Shown here one piece after another: positions 1 to 10,767 of a stretch of 64,000 nt of DNA. The translations under genes were made by a program, and so were the position numbers. The stretch is from Cristatella mucedo (lineage: Eukaryota; Bryozoa; Phylactolaemata; Cristatellidae): the NCBI GenBank assembly GCA_009760855.2, contig WPIO01000003.1:3284001-3348000 (forward strand), given 5' to 3'. A model generated the notes under the pieces. The model saw only the letters and a list, made by a program, of their open reading frames with translations, did not search any database and was not told the DNA's origin. The first letter of the stretch is position 1. The number at the start of each line of letters is the position of its first letter.

Positions 1-284
1 TTCCAACTATACTACATTTAATGGGTGTTTCTAAACTATCGTCAAACAATGATTATCTCCATGGGGGTAGCACTATGAAGAATTATAGACGCAGGTAATT
101 AACTTTATTATTTCAAAGTTCTTCTTTAAATAAAATTGCTCACATACTAGATATGACAATTAACAGACTGCAACCTTTCAAAAAGAGGGGGCATTGTGCA
201 CGCTGTAAGTCCGGTCAACTCCTATATCATTATATTAACGGAAGAATTTTCTGTACTGGGTATAGAGCTCATTTTGGACCAAAC

Positions 285-521
285 CAGAGGCGGAGCTAGG
301 GGTGGTGGCAATGATGGCAGCTGCCACAACTAACTGCGAGGCAGGGAGCCGAGTCTGCCACTCGGTCGGGCGGCCAGTGGCAGTGCTTTTGCGGCAGCTA
401 TCTCCTTGGTACTTGGACAGACTGCACGACACCCACAGGCGCTGGGGAGACGCACAAGACAATTTTTTACAAGAGGGCTCCTCCCCAGAAGTTGGCGTTT
501 CAATCCTGGCTTCACCTTTAG
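285..521. mobile_element. MITE-like element, about 237 bp
   Basis: The left end reads CAGAGGCGGAGCTAGG and the right end is its imperfect inverted complement (TCCTGGCTTCACCTTTAG). The interior near the ends is G/C-rich and has no coding potential. A second element with the same kind of ends and nearly the same length (239 bp) lies at 42,279-42,517. The two sites are not equivalent positions of the duplication, so the insertions are probably independent. No clear target-site duplication is visible and no transposase was found in the window. The superfamily is not assigned. Confidence 0.45.
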
Positions 522-1544
522 ATAACTCAAGCAGTGAAAAACGCTGGGCACACCAAAATTAACGACAGCAATCTAGGTTCTTACTTTCAAACGTCGATCG
601 AACATACTAATCGTTATTTGTAGCTTAAATGGTGAAAATGACAGTGCGATCTACAGTACTAACTCCTTTAAAAACGTTACCAGCATTGATGAATTCACTC
701 AAGAACATATGGAATATCTGTGTCATGCCAGTCGAGGAGCATCGGCATGATTGTTTCGTCTACAATAACCATCCCGCTTAAACACAGGCTATATATTGTT
801 CTCAGCCCCATCTTTGGTTTGGGAATATCATCTACGCTGAGCAAGGGTTTTAAGAAGCAGTCAAACCTTTACATTTATAAAGGTAGACAGTCATAAGAAA
901 GCAGAAGGAGCATGTCTGGCTTATCGACCTCTTCACGAGCACTTCGTTAGTTCAGGGGGTCATGGCCCTTTAACCCAACCTTTTAAAGGTAAATGCCAAT
1001 AATTTAGGTTCTCAACAAGCTTGAATATTTCATAATGCTAACGAAGAAGGAAGCTAAGATAATATTTCAGTATTTAGATATGTATTGGCTATTGAAGTAC
1101 AAATGAACAATGTCAGCTGTGTGCACCTAAATGCTAACAAATATCGAGTGAAGTCAGAAACTATGTCTGGATTTTAACTGACTGATAATAAAATGGTAGA
1201 TAAAAGTTTGGCCCTTTTAACAGCCTCATTTATATATATATGCTGTGGAGCCTTAGCGGCTGTTATCCAGCTTGCATTATAAAATAAGTAATTGTCTACA
1301 GCTTCATTCGTGACCGGAATTGAGCATTTTGGAGACTGAGCTCCAAAAGAACTAAGAGTCGATCAAAGTGCATTACAAAATGAACGCTGTGTATGAATCC
1401 ATAAAAAGGCTTAGTGACTTGCATAGTATGATGTTTATATATGTATGCATAAGCTGGCAAGTATCATGCTTGGACCAGTAACAAAAAGCAAACACGAAGT
1501 TACACAGCGACATCGGTGATTAGGACCACTGGCTCATAGCTCTG

Positions 1545-1722
1545 CACTTGCTTATCTCAGTGGTCAAGTGGTGCTAGCCTAGGCAAATTTCATGATGTAT
1601 ATATTTAGCAACTTAAATCGTGTGCTCGAGCTGCATATCCTATACATAGTGCTTCAATGGAGACAGATTCTCTTAAGGCGCTATAAAATAAATTCGATTT
1701 ATTCATTTGTATTTAGCATACA
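1545..1722 (+). mobile_element. Degenerate tRNA-derived SINE (copy A)
   Basis: The SINE is recognised by comparison with the cleaner copy at 34,683-34,835. It has a B-box-like GTGTGCTCGAGCTGC near 1,619, then a region matching the LINE family A 3' hairpin (TTAAGGCGCTATAAAATAAA near 1,673-1,692). The orthologous insertion is present in copy B at about 40,285-40,462, so it predates the segmental duplication. The 5' tRNA-like half is badly eroded here. Confidence 0.5.
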
Positions 1723-2689
1723 CTCAGTTATGCACAGGTGAGACCTAATGCACATTGGAACATGCAAGACACCTTCACTCGGGTAAAGAAAGATTAATTT
1801 GAGCAGGTAGGCATTATGTCTATACTTAATCGAAGCTACGTCAGTGCATGTAGTGATAGTTTCTGAAAGCAAGCTTCAGAGTGTAGGTGCATATCAGCTG
1901 ACGGCTTGATCGCCAAAACATTTATCAAGATTGTTTGCGAAATGAGTAGTTGCTTAGGAGCGTGAAGTGAGAAAGCCAATACTAGGAGCAAGGAGATAGG
2001 ACAAGTAAATCCAATAAATATCCGCATTGATAAAAAAAAATCAGAGTTTTCTTGAGAGAGCACGCAACAATTATTGGAATTTTACCCGAAAATACATCAA
2101 TTCTACAAAAAATAAGGTCGACAATTGGTGATATGTGCACCACAATTTGCTAAAGTCACTCTTTTGCTTTAATACGTTGTATGTAGGCGGAAGATTCCGT
2201 TTGCATAAATTAACACGGACGTCCATATTTAATGCGAGATCTTGATAAGGTAAAGCAAGGTTTAAGTAGTAGACAGATTTCCTTTATTCAAGGAAATCTA
2301 TTATTTTACTTTTCATCTATTCTAATGCTAATTGAAGACCAAAATATGGACTTTTTTGGCATGAGAATATTTCTAAGGCGTAAAGCTGTCCGTCACTTTT
2401 TCATATAACCAATTAATTAAAGATAATGGATGGAGCATTTGCTTGATTAGGAATAAATGTCAGAATTAAATCGCCCACAGCCACCGAAGGTGACGTGTAA
2501 TGCCAGAGCAGCACAATTATCCCTGCAATGAGGCAATAGGCAGTCTCAATGACCCACGAGCACTTATTGGCTGGGGACAAGCAAATGAAAACCAACAGGT
2601 TTGCTAGTAAACGAGTTAACCAGCAATGTTTGTGACAGTTATCTAGTCTAAACGAAGATACCAATTTATGTCATCAACGGGGCATTAGT

Positions 2690-5005
2690 CACATCAGACA
2701 GCTTCTGTCGTGCGAGCCCCGTGCCAAGAATGGAATAGTTTTCGAGATCCTCTTTCTGACTTTCAGAAGGCATTTTAGAGTACTCTTGACAAGCATGCTC
2801 CAGTTCATTCTGTCCGCGTACAGAGTCGCGGAGATTCCTTTCAATTTACAAAATAATTCCGAAAGATGCACCTGTTACGAACATGATTGAACGTCATTTT
2901 AAGAAATCTGAGTTTGATGCAGATCTAGTCAATTTTAAACAATTCTTTCGAGTTTACACCCGGAAGCTTTATAAAGCCAGGGCTCCGTTTTTCACTCAAA
3001 AACTGAATTTCTGTCAATCAGACCCAAAATGTATGCTTAAGACATTAAAAAATTTACTGGCAAATGCTGGAAGGTCTGACTCTTCAGATACCAACGGCTC
3101 AGCCGAAACTTTTCCAGCCTTCTTTACTGAAAAAAATGGTGCACGTTCGTGCCTCCATATAGCCTCCTCCGACTAAAGCAATTGTGGAACCCCAACATGT
3201 CAAATTTCTTAAGAGGTTTTCTGAGGTTGCTGCATGAGATGTGGCCTCCTTAGTTAGGTCGAGTAAAAAGAGCTGGTCTCCTGAAGACCCGATACAGTGA
3301 TCTCTGTGGTCTTCACTGGCTGACCAACTTTTCCCTGCCATAACCAAGATTTTTATTCCGGTTGGAAAAATTGGTTGTACCCAATTCCTTCAAATCAGAA
3401 ATCGCTAGACCCATACTTAAAAAGCCTGGATTAGATACATAGGTCCTTTCAAACTATAGGCCAGTTTCCTTTCTTATTCTATTTTCAAAGATTATTGAAG
3501 AAATTGTAGCTAAGCAGCTGGTTGCACATATTAAAAATGAAATGTCAGTAACGTTTCAAAGAGGATTCAATAGACAGCACTCCAGTAAAATTGCTTTCAT
3601 CCGTGTTAACAATGACATTATTCCTCGCAGGGATGACAGGAATTTCACTGCGTTTGCTCTGGTAGATCTATCTTCTGCCTTTAACACTATTGATTAAGAT
3701 GTCCTACTTGAACGATTGAGAACAACGATCGGTCTGGCAGACGAGGCAATAGCCTGGTATACATCGTACTTGTCTGATCTCCTTCAATCCGTGTCGTTTG
3801 GTGGTCAGGTCTCACACGCGAGACTGGTCACCTGTGGAGTTCATCAATTGTCAGTCATCTGTCCCTTAATGTTCTCCATGAATACTCAAGCTGTGGGAAA
3901 AGTCATTAAGGCCAATTTAATAGGATATTACTTATAGGTTGACTCTCAGCTGTCAATACTCTGCTGTATTTGTCTTTCAACAGTCAGAATCTGCTGCAGC
4001 CACTGGTAAACTGACTGTTTGCCTTTCCGACATTCGATCCTCAATGCTGCAAAGCTTTGTGAAACTAAATGTCGATACAATTTAACTGCAGCTCACAGGA
4101 AACCCCAAGCGTGTGGCTGGAATAAAAGGCTGTAATCTCCTAATAGGTGATGCTGTTGTGCGACCATCATCACGTGCTCAAAACTTAAGTGACGTTTTCG
4201 ACAACTGCCTGAATTTTAAAAGCTTCATTCAGAAGACTGATTCTACAGCTAGCCAGCACGTTCAATACCTATCTAAGATTAGAAGCTGTCTTCCTCAGTC
4301 GCTTGCTAAAAGTTAAACTAGCTTAAGTTTAACTAGCTTCTTAGTTCTATCTCGACTTCATGATCATAATTTCTTTTTGGTTGTGCAACCAAAGAAAGCA
4401 ACTGGGCCAGTGCAGCTGCAATGAATATGGATGCAAGGCTAATTTTCAGGTCACAGAGGTTTGACCACCTGATCTCCTTAGCAAAAACAGTTAGGGTGGT
4501 TGCCAGTTGACCAACCGATATACAGCAAAGTCCTTAGCTCACCCACAAGGCCTGCCACGACCTGGCTCTTCCATACCTAGTTGAACTGCTGCACCAGTTT
4601 CAGTCTCTTCATCCCCTCAGGTCCTGAATGGACAATGAATTAGCTGCTATATTCCACCACTTAAAGACCTTCGGCTACAGAAGATTTATCTCTGCAGGTC
4701 CTAGACTGTGGAACTCATTTCCAAAATTCTTCATCAACGACTACTACTCTCATGTTGCTGACTATGGCTCATCCTTTCCAGCGGTCCTGAGCTGCTACTT
4801 CTATGCTACTCACTATCTCAACCGCTCTACTGACTCTGCTATGCTTCCCACTTTCCCTTTGTTGAGTGAGATAAAGTATGTTAAATACCAAATCCGTACC
4901 AAAAGCTGCTTATGCTGTTAGTGCGTGATACATACTCTCCTGCCTAAAACTCACATATTACGTCTGGCTTCGTGGAGTTAAACACAGAGATACATTACGT
5001 TACAT
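2690..5005 (+). mobile_element. LINE family B, 5'-truncated and degenerate
   Basis: Conceptual translation with frame breaks gives an APE-RT linker (STLDKHAPVHSVR near 2,780), an RT finger region (NYRPVSFLILFSKIIE near 3,455), the RT motif ALVDLSSAFNTID near 3,655, a VHQLSVICP remnant of the usual GVPQGSVLGP box near 3,840, and the C-terminal GPRLWNSFPKFF block near 4,700. Numerous stops and frameshifts show that it is dead, and the FADD box is not recognisable. The 3' end has the family B signature, GTGGAGTTA then a short ACATT-like tail near 4,975-5,005. It is absent from copy B, so it inserted after the duplication or was lost there. The L2/CR1-type assignment rests on RT motif style. Confidence 0.85.
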
Positions 5006-5644
5006 TATTGTACTGACACCATGGTGCTCAAAGGAGGATTGGCTGACAGTATGGATGGCCCATGCCACTGACGTTTAAGTCTGTAAATCCGGAATTCCAC
5101 TGGTTAAGCAAACCAAACACCTAAACTTCCAAAAATATCTTAGCTTTTTTAGACCACGAGTTCAATGGTGTCAGAACTTTAAGCGAAGCATTAAAGCTCT
5201 AACCGTTAAAAGAAACCCATGTAGCACTAGGTGATCGTAAGGTTAGAAATGACTGCTGAGATGTTCGAGAGCCGAAGTGTAATAGAGATAGATGCTAACA
5301 TGAACAGGGTAACGGGCCGTGGCGGCTGCTGCCGTGCTCAGCTGTCAATTGCTTAGATACACTCGTGCAGTGGAGCTCTTTCAAGACTACTCAGATGTCC
5401 CTAATCGAAGCTGATTTTTTTCGCCTGCACTATACCTGGTTTGCTCGTGAAAAATACAAAACCTAGCAACTGTGACAATTAAATGACCTTATTCAGCTGC
5501 TCTAGTCTTGCTAATAATAAAAATAATAGCATACAATATTGTATAATGACCCAACTATAGTTACTTAAAAACACAAATTTTCAAGCAGTCAGCCCTTACA
5601 TGCAAACCATCAAAACACACCATCACGTAGAAGCTCAAAACACA

Positions 5645-6665
5645 CTTTGAGGGAGCAAGTACTCGGAGGAATTTTTCCAGCTTCTTTTGAATTTCGCAAA
5701 TCATGGAGATATCACGACATAATTCATGAATAGTTCACGCCTTGGAAGCATGCCAACTAAGAACACGGTTCAAGAATTATTTGAAGTTGGTTCGAGGCAC
5801 AGCAAATCGATTCGAGTCAGAAGAGCTGGTGTTACTATGCTTAGTCTGATTGGGAACTAGTTCGGGTAGGAACAGAGCAGGTTAATGAAGAAACCTAAAT
5901 TGAACGACGAATCCTTCAACGAGTCAATAGGTTACTTAATAGGGTGCCGCTGCGGGTCAGTTTTCTAACTGACCCGCACCGGTACCCTATTACGTATGAT
6001 GATGATGTATGATAATGATAATGGTGATAAAACTCGAACGATAGGAAGTTCAGACAGAAAAGCCTAGCGACAAAGTTTTGCAACAATGACTGATTAATTG
6101 TATTACAGGCCGATAGACATGTCGTGCATACCCTATGGGAGAGATGTCTTATCCAATCCAATTGTAAAGGTTAGGTGTTATAGTTTCTGAAAAGTAGCAA
6201 GATTGCCCATAATTAGTAAGTTGCTCTTACCATTCACAATTTTGAGAAATCTTTTTACCATCTGAGTACCTATGTCAGAAAATATGCTGCAAAGGATCTG
6301 AGAACGCTAAATGTGTTAGAGAGTACAGAGGGAATGAAGAAAACGAACGCCTGCTTTCCTCTGGTTAGAAGCTGAAAATTTATTACGCACTTTGCTATTA
6401 CACCGATAGGAATGGGAGTACAAACTGTGAAAAGAAGTGCCCCGATGACGAATTCCTATGCACTCATTGATTTGTGCCAGAGGCAGAATTAAAACAATGT
6501 TAGGCTTGTACCACCAAAACCGTACAAGTAATGCAGTGCCGCTGAATGGCCACATTCCGAGGCTTCGTGCAAAGCAAAGTTTATAGAGGTTAAGCATGCT
6601 AAACGCACTATATATCAGACTTTGAATTAAACACTTTGTATTACAAAAGCCAGAGAATCGCATTA
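5645..6665 (-). mobile_element. Old LINE family A-like fragment (minus)
   Basis: Antisense to family A RT and C-terminal sequence. The phrases equivalent to the block upstream of the 3' end (TGGAAGCATGCCAACTAAGA near 5,744) and to the RT palm (AAACTGTGAAAAGAAGTGCC near 6,423) are recognisable against 49,690-50,530. The same fragment is present at the equivalent place in copy B (about 43,940-44,790), so the insertion predates the duplication. No reading frame survives. Confidence 0.55.
5938..5991. repeat. Long near-perfect hairpin, 25-bp arms
   Basis: The arms at 5,938-5,962 and 5,967-5,991 are inverted complements with two mismatches and a 4-nt TTCT loop. The paralogous site in copy B (near 44,175-44,205) has only the left-arm sequence, so the right arm and the following ATGATG-rich stretch arose in copy A only. 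The hairpin sits inside the old antisense LINE fragment. It is not a transcription terminator of known type. Confidence 0.9.
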
Positions 6666-6689
6666 ATACGTATTACCCATTTACGCGAT

Positions 6690-6955
6690 CAGTACTTCTC
6701 CTGTCTCTTTTCTGTCCAGCTTCGGCCTTCATTCGTGAACTCATCAGGTCTATTCAACCACGGTGCTAGGCATCGTGCAACCCGATTTCCTGAATATAAT
6801 CGCATAGCTACACCTCGTACTAATCTTCGAGCCTATAAGGATCGACCGTTTATTACAAAAAACTACGTATCTTGGGCAGTATCGAGGGCAGCTAGATTTA
6901 TCATCCCAATTAATACATTTAGAATTTCTTATTTTCTGATTTAATACGTAACATC
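6690..6955 (+). mobile_element. LINE family A C-terminal fragment (plus)
   Basis: The translation contains ARHRATRFPEYNRIATPRTN, which matches the family A C-terminal block (for example AKHRTTRFSESN near 19,500 on the minus strand). It lies next to, and in opposite orientation from, the preceding LINE fragment. The same arrangement occurs in copy B at 44,860-45,420, where the (ATT)n tail is still present. The 3' end is lost here. Confidence 0.65.
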
Positions 6956-7289
6956 ATTTCACAAGCACTGTCCGGGAATATTTTTTTTCGGCGTCTTAGC
7001 CCAAACCAAGTTCTCAATGCAGAGAGCTTTAGATCGATGCCAGAATGTGCGATGCCAATCAAGTTTACCCGAGCCATCGAAAATAGTGTACCCTCTAGAA
7101 AAAAAACGTTGATTAATTGAAATTAAAACACTCCGCAAAAATAAATATTTTTAGCTATCTCAAAGTAGGTGAAAACTTGTGACATAAGGATGGTATGAAG
7201 CTGTGTGCTGAAAGCAGGCAAAGGAGCAAACGAGCTCCTTAAATCTATCCAAATAAAATAAAGCACGTGAATTTTGCACTGTTCGAGGC

Positions 7290-7735
7290 TTCTTTCGGCC
7301 GAAAACACACCAGCTCGCCTGCATTTTTGGAACTTTCGGAAGCGAGACCATTCCCTAATTCTCACAGCGTTCAAATTCCGGTCGAACGCCGGGCGCCAGA
7401 TTAGATCTCTCAAATAATGAATTTCTCTTTTGCCATTCATTCCAGGAAGCACGCGAGCTGCTGGCAAAAAAAATTCATTTTAATGAGCTTCCTCTTTATA
7501 CTTACCCAAAAGGTGGAAACCGAAGGCACACTGAGCCAACCTTTCAAGTGTTTGTTACGAAAAACGCAGTTGCTTATTACCCTGTCCAAGAAAAAGGCAT
7601 CCAACCGAAACCAGCTGCTCGCCGATGGCCCGCCAATTGCACTCGCGGATTACCCGGAAGCTTCTCACTGCTTTCGGATTGCCATCTCGAGGAACTAAAA
7701 CTTGTCGGATTGCCATCTCGAGGAACTAAAACCCG
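7290..7735. promoter_or_regulatory. Conserved block, possible promoter region (copy A)
   Basis: The paralogous block in copy B is 46,990-47,460. Shared sites are the perfect palindrome TTTCGGCCGAAA at 7,293-7,304, preceded in both copies by GCTTC, a CCGGAAG ETS-like core at 7,654-7,660, and the phrase GCCATCTCGAGG near 7,681. GC content is higher than in the flanks. It lies about 2.6-3.0 kb upstream of the CTHRC1-like exons. A 71-72-codon reading frame runs through both copies (from ATG at 7,483 here), but the two proteins barely match, so I do not call it a gene. Promoter identity is inferred. Confidence 0.3.
7674..7732. repeat. Two-unit tandem repeat, 31-bp period
   Basis: A 28-bp unit beginning TCGGATTGCCATCTCGAGG occurs at 7,674-7,701 and again identically at 7,705-7,732. 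Copy B has one unit (near 47,430-47,460), so the duplication is recent and specific to A. A run of ten G follows at 7,750-7,759. Confidence 0.92.
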
Positions 7736-7799
7736 CCTCGCCCCGTGCCGGGGGGGGGGGCGAGGCGTACGCTAGCAACTTCAGCATTTCTCTAATCAA

Positions 7800-9150
7800 T
7801 ATGGCCTTCATCTGCTCTCACCTTTCAGCTCCACCATACTTGCCGATTCGGTAAATGAGCCTAGAAGAAAGAAGTGCTGATCCTAAAACGTCAGTCTCCA
7901 CGTGTAGTTAGCCAAGTATTGCCAGTTCACGCTCGTCTATAGTTATTTACGTAAGCCGTTCCATAAAAATAGTTTTTCTAAACGTGAATATTATGCTTTA
8001 AATAGTTGAGATTTTGGTACGCATTTGCAAAGTGAATTAGTTACGTTCCGTCCTTTGCAAGTTGGTAGGAATAGTGGGTAAATTAGCAAAGATGTACAAC
8101 TCCAGGTATTTCGCATTTAATGCTGCTCTTTCATGACAAGTATAACGAGCGAGTCCAAAATTGGAGCGTGTGGTGTAACTCTATGTCTTTCGCCCTAAGT
8201 ACTATCACAATTTTTGAATGGTCTCTAGTTGACCTTAATGACGAATAATTCTGAGCGTATACATCCATCTTTCTAGGATATAATAAGTATAAAAAATCTT
8301 AGTTTTAAGCTTTAACCGTCACGAAAATCTCAAATTCAAACGGATAATCAATATGGAAGTTATTTAAGTAGCCTGGCTGCACACTTCACTTTGTCACTAA
8401 AGTTGATTTCTCGTGGAAATTAGTGGTTACTTATTTAATTTTTTGGTTTTACTTCATATCGCAATTACCAATTGAAATATCATGAGCAAAAATGCCTCCG
8501 AGTTTGGAATTGCAATCAGACAAGTGATTCGACACAACAAAGTTATAGTGGTACTGGACGAAACGATTTACCTATAGGTGTAAAAACTGGTTTTTTTGGT
8601 TAAGTAAAATGCAGGTTATTGGAAGTAGAATAGGAATGATTCAACAATTACCTTAGATAACTAGACAGTCGTGGTTTGTATAAAATGCGGTCAAATCTCA
8701 TAAGTCTGCGTGAATTTGAATGAATTGATTCTAACGCTACTTGCCTGCTTTTTCTTGAGTGTCTACACGAGCTGCTTTGCTCGTCTTTAACTGTTATTCG
8801 CTGCTTGTCTTGCAGACGGTGTTTTTAGCGTCTCAATTAGCCTTTAGCTCTCTACAAGCTTCGATCGAAACACATTATCATGTTCTATTTATCAATTAAT
8901 CAACTTCAAAAATATTGTTTGATACCTTAAAGACGCCTGCTTTGATAGTGCGGTTAGCGAAGATACTTGCCGTCACTAATTCGTGGTCGGGTTTTTTATA
9001 ATTTCTAATAGCAGTGCCCAAACCTTTAAAATAAAATAACTTATATTTGTCACATGCAAGGGCCATTTCTTAACTGTCATAATAGGTATTAGTATGCACT
9101 AAAAATTGATTGTATTGAATGGGATTTGGGAAATGATTCTTTGCTTAAGG
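7800..9150. other. No gene recognised
   Basis: Part (7,930-8,090) is paralogous to 47,530-47,690, and the rest has no counterpart in copy B. It is AT-rich, with frequent stops in all frames and no RNA gene seen. It could be intronic if the CTHRC1-like gene has exons upstream. Confidence 0.5.
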
Positions 9151-9155
9151 TATAA

Positions 9156-9480
9156 TTGAAAGAGTTGTTAAGCTCTACAGGTCCTAGACTGTGGAACTCG
9201 CTTCCACAATTCTTACGAAACGACAACTACTCTCCTGTTGTTGACTATGGCTCATCTTTTTTAGCAGTCCTGAGCTGCTACTTCCATGCTACTGACTACC
9301 TCAACTTCTCTCTTGACTCTGCAATGCTTCCCACTTTCTCTTTGTTGCGTGAGACGAAGTCTGTTGGCTACCGAATGCTTAACGAAAGCCACTAAAGCTG
9401 TGAGTGGACTATGCAGTACTCTCCTGCGTAACACTAACATAGTCTCTATGGCTTTGTGGAGTTACAAATGAAGATATATA
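9156..9480 (+). mobile_element. LINE family B, 3'-terminal fragment
   Basis: The translation starts at STGPRLWNSLPQFLRNDNYS and runs to the family B end, followed by GTGGAGTTACAAATGAAGAT and an (AT)n tract. It is strongly 5'-truncated and absent from copy B. It helps to define the family B 3' end together with 4,930-5,005 and 15,055-15,180. Confidence 0.8.
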
Positions 9481-9483
9481 TAC

Positions 9484-9528
<45 letters not shown>
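9473..9528. repeat. (TA)n microsatellite
   Basis: Alternating TA/TACA directly follows the 3' end of the family B LINE fragment, so it may have grown from the element's tail. Confidence 0.95.
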
Positions 9529-9529
<1 letters not shown>

Positions 9530-10313
9530 TTCTACATAATTTTGACCGCTATTAAGCTTTTAGCGATCTAAATCTTCCAGTACTATTCGAAACTTTAAGA
9601 TTATCTTTAATATAAACTCTCATACCTTCGATTGGCCAAAACAGCATAACTATCGCACTACCTCACTGTGACCTATATTTGCTTTCCATCAAGCCGTGCA
9701 CTAAATTCGATATCGTATCAATGCTGCAGGTTCATTCATTCGCACTCTTTTTCTTTGGTTAAAGAAACACTTACCTCTCAGTCTTTGCAAAGAGCCGCCT
9801 GTTCGGTATCAAATGGTCATTTAGCATATAAACAAACTAAAATACTGTGAACAATAGCCCCCTTTGTTCCTATGCTTTGTAGGGTTGGTCGTTATGTAGT
9901 TATTTGTAGTTCTTTGTAGTTATGCTAGCTCCAATAAATACTCAGATTGACTAAATTTTAAAAAATTAACTTAAAAACATATATTCTTGTTACTTTTATT
10001 TACCTCAGACTTAAACCCTTTAAGAATATTTACTTTTCTTTCGGTTTCCAACTGCCAAATTTTCACTTGTTCTGCTATAATACTTCAAATAGGTGGATGC
10101 GATAATTAAGTAAATAGCTTCTTCTTAGAAGGACATACCTGTATTTGAGAATTTCTTCGTCTTCTTGCTTAAATTTACTAAAACATACTGTGTGTTATCA
10201 TTCGTAGCACCAGTGCTTTCCATCGACTGGAGGATTTGGCCGCTCAAAATATGTCAGCCAGAGCTTCTTTCTTTTCCATTCGGCTTCTTTTTTATAGCGA
10301 TTGCACATTTTAG

Positions 10314-10506
10314 AGCGTCATCTACAGCAAGTGGTCAGGCACGAGCGGCCTTCACATTCACTTCGTCGGAGACGCTAGAGCCTATGGCGAACCTGCTTGT
10401 TGCCACTGGTACATCACCATTGACGGAATGGAATGCGCCAATCCAGGTTCCATTGAAGGAATTGTATATACGAATCCATTATTAGACTATCACAGCCCAC
10501 TTGTCA
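10314..10506 (+). CDS. CTHRC1-like C-terminal domain, penultimate exon (copy A)
   Basis: Reading from AGC at 10,314 gives SVIYSKWSGTSGLHIHFVGD, then ARAYGEPACCHWYITIDGME and CANPGSIEGIVY. This is the pattern of the globular domain of collagen triple helix repeat-containing 1, an extracellular protein. The family hallmarks seen are a Cys-Cys pair followed by WYx(T/F)xDGxEC, then P-x-(S/T)-I-E-G-I-V-Y. The acceptor is CATTTTAG and the donor is CA|GTGAGT. The exon is 193 nt, phase 0 in and phase 1 out. The copy B exon has the same length and phases, and by hand count about 33 of 193 bases differ. No in-frame stop is present. The preceding exons (signal peptide, collagen repeat) were not found. 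A longer open frame in another phase overlaps this exon and is a shadow. Confidence 0.75.
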
Positions 10507-10588
10507 GTGAGTCTTAAAAGAACGCGTTCGTGTATTTGCTTGATTGTTTTCCCTTGATGATTCGCACTTGCATAAGCTTTTGTTGTAG

Positions 10589-10767
10589 TTGACGGGGTTT
10601 GCTATGGATACGGAACCGGCCCACATGCAATCAATTACAATGTCGGTCAGTGCACGGGATATCAATCATCCCAGTGTTACACCGGTTGGCTCTCGACTAC
10701 CCAACTAATGGTGGAAGAAGTCCAACCGAATATGGCCACCTTGTGTCTTAATCCATTGATCTGCTGA
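10589..10767 (+). CDS. CTHRC1-like C-terminal domain, last exon (copy A)
   Basis: The acceptor is TTTTGTTGTAG after an 82-nt intron. The split codon becomes ATT, giving IDGVCYGYGTGPHAINYNVG, then QCTGYQSSQCYTGWLSTTQL and MVEEVQPN, ending in ATLCLNPLIC and TGA at 10,765-10,767. The order (I/V)-(D/E)-G-x-C-x-G-x-G, GxC, YTGWxSxxxxxxEE is the CTHRC1 family C-terminus. The tail after VEEVQP is longer than in the vertebrate protein as I remember it, and it carries two extra Cys that are shared with copy B. Family membership is secure from the two exons together. The ligand and the function in this species are unknown. Confidence 0.78.

Noticed and set aside
7483-7698. 72-codon ATG-started frame present in both copies (also 47,239-47,457)
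   Set aside because: Start and stop positions correspond, but the two peptides share only about one residue in five while the DNA is clearly homologous, so coding is not supported.
10165-10485. 106-codon open frame over the CTHRC1-like exon in copy A (and its counterpart at 47,991-48,365)
   Set aside because: It is a shadow. The other phase gives the CTHRC1 domain with splice sites, and the long frame reads through the intron in copy B.
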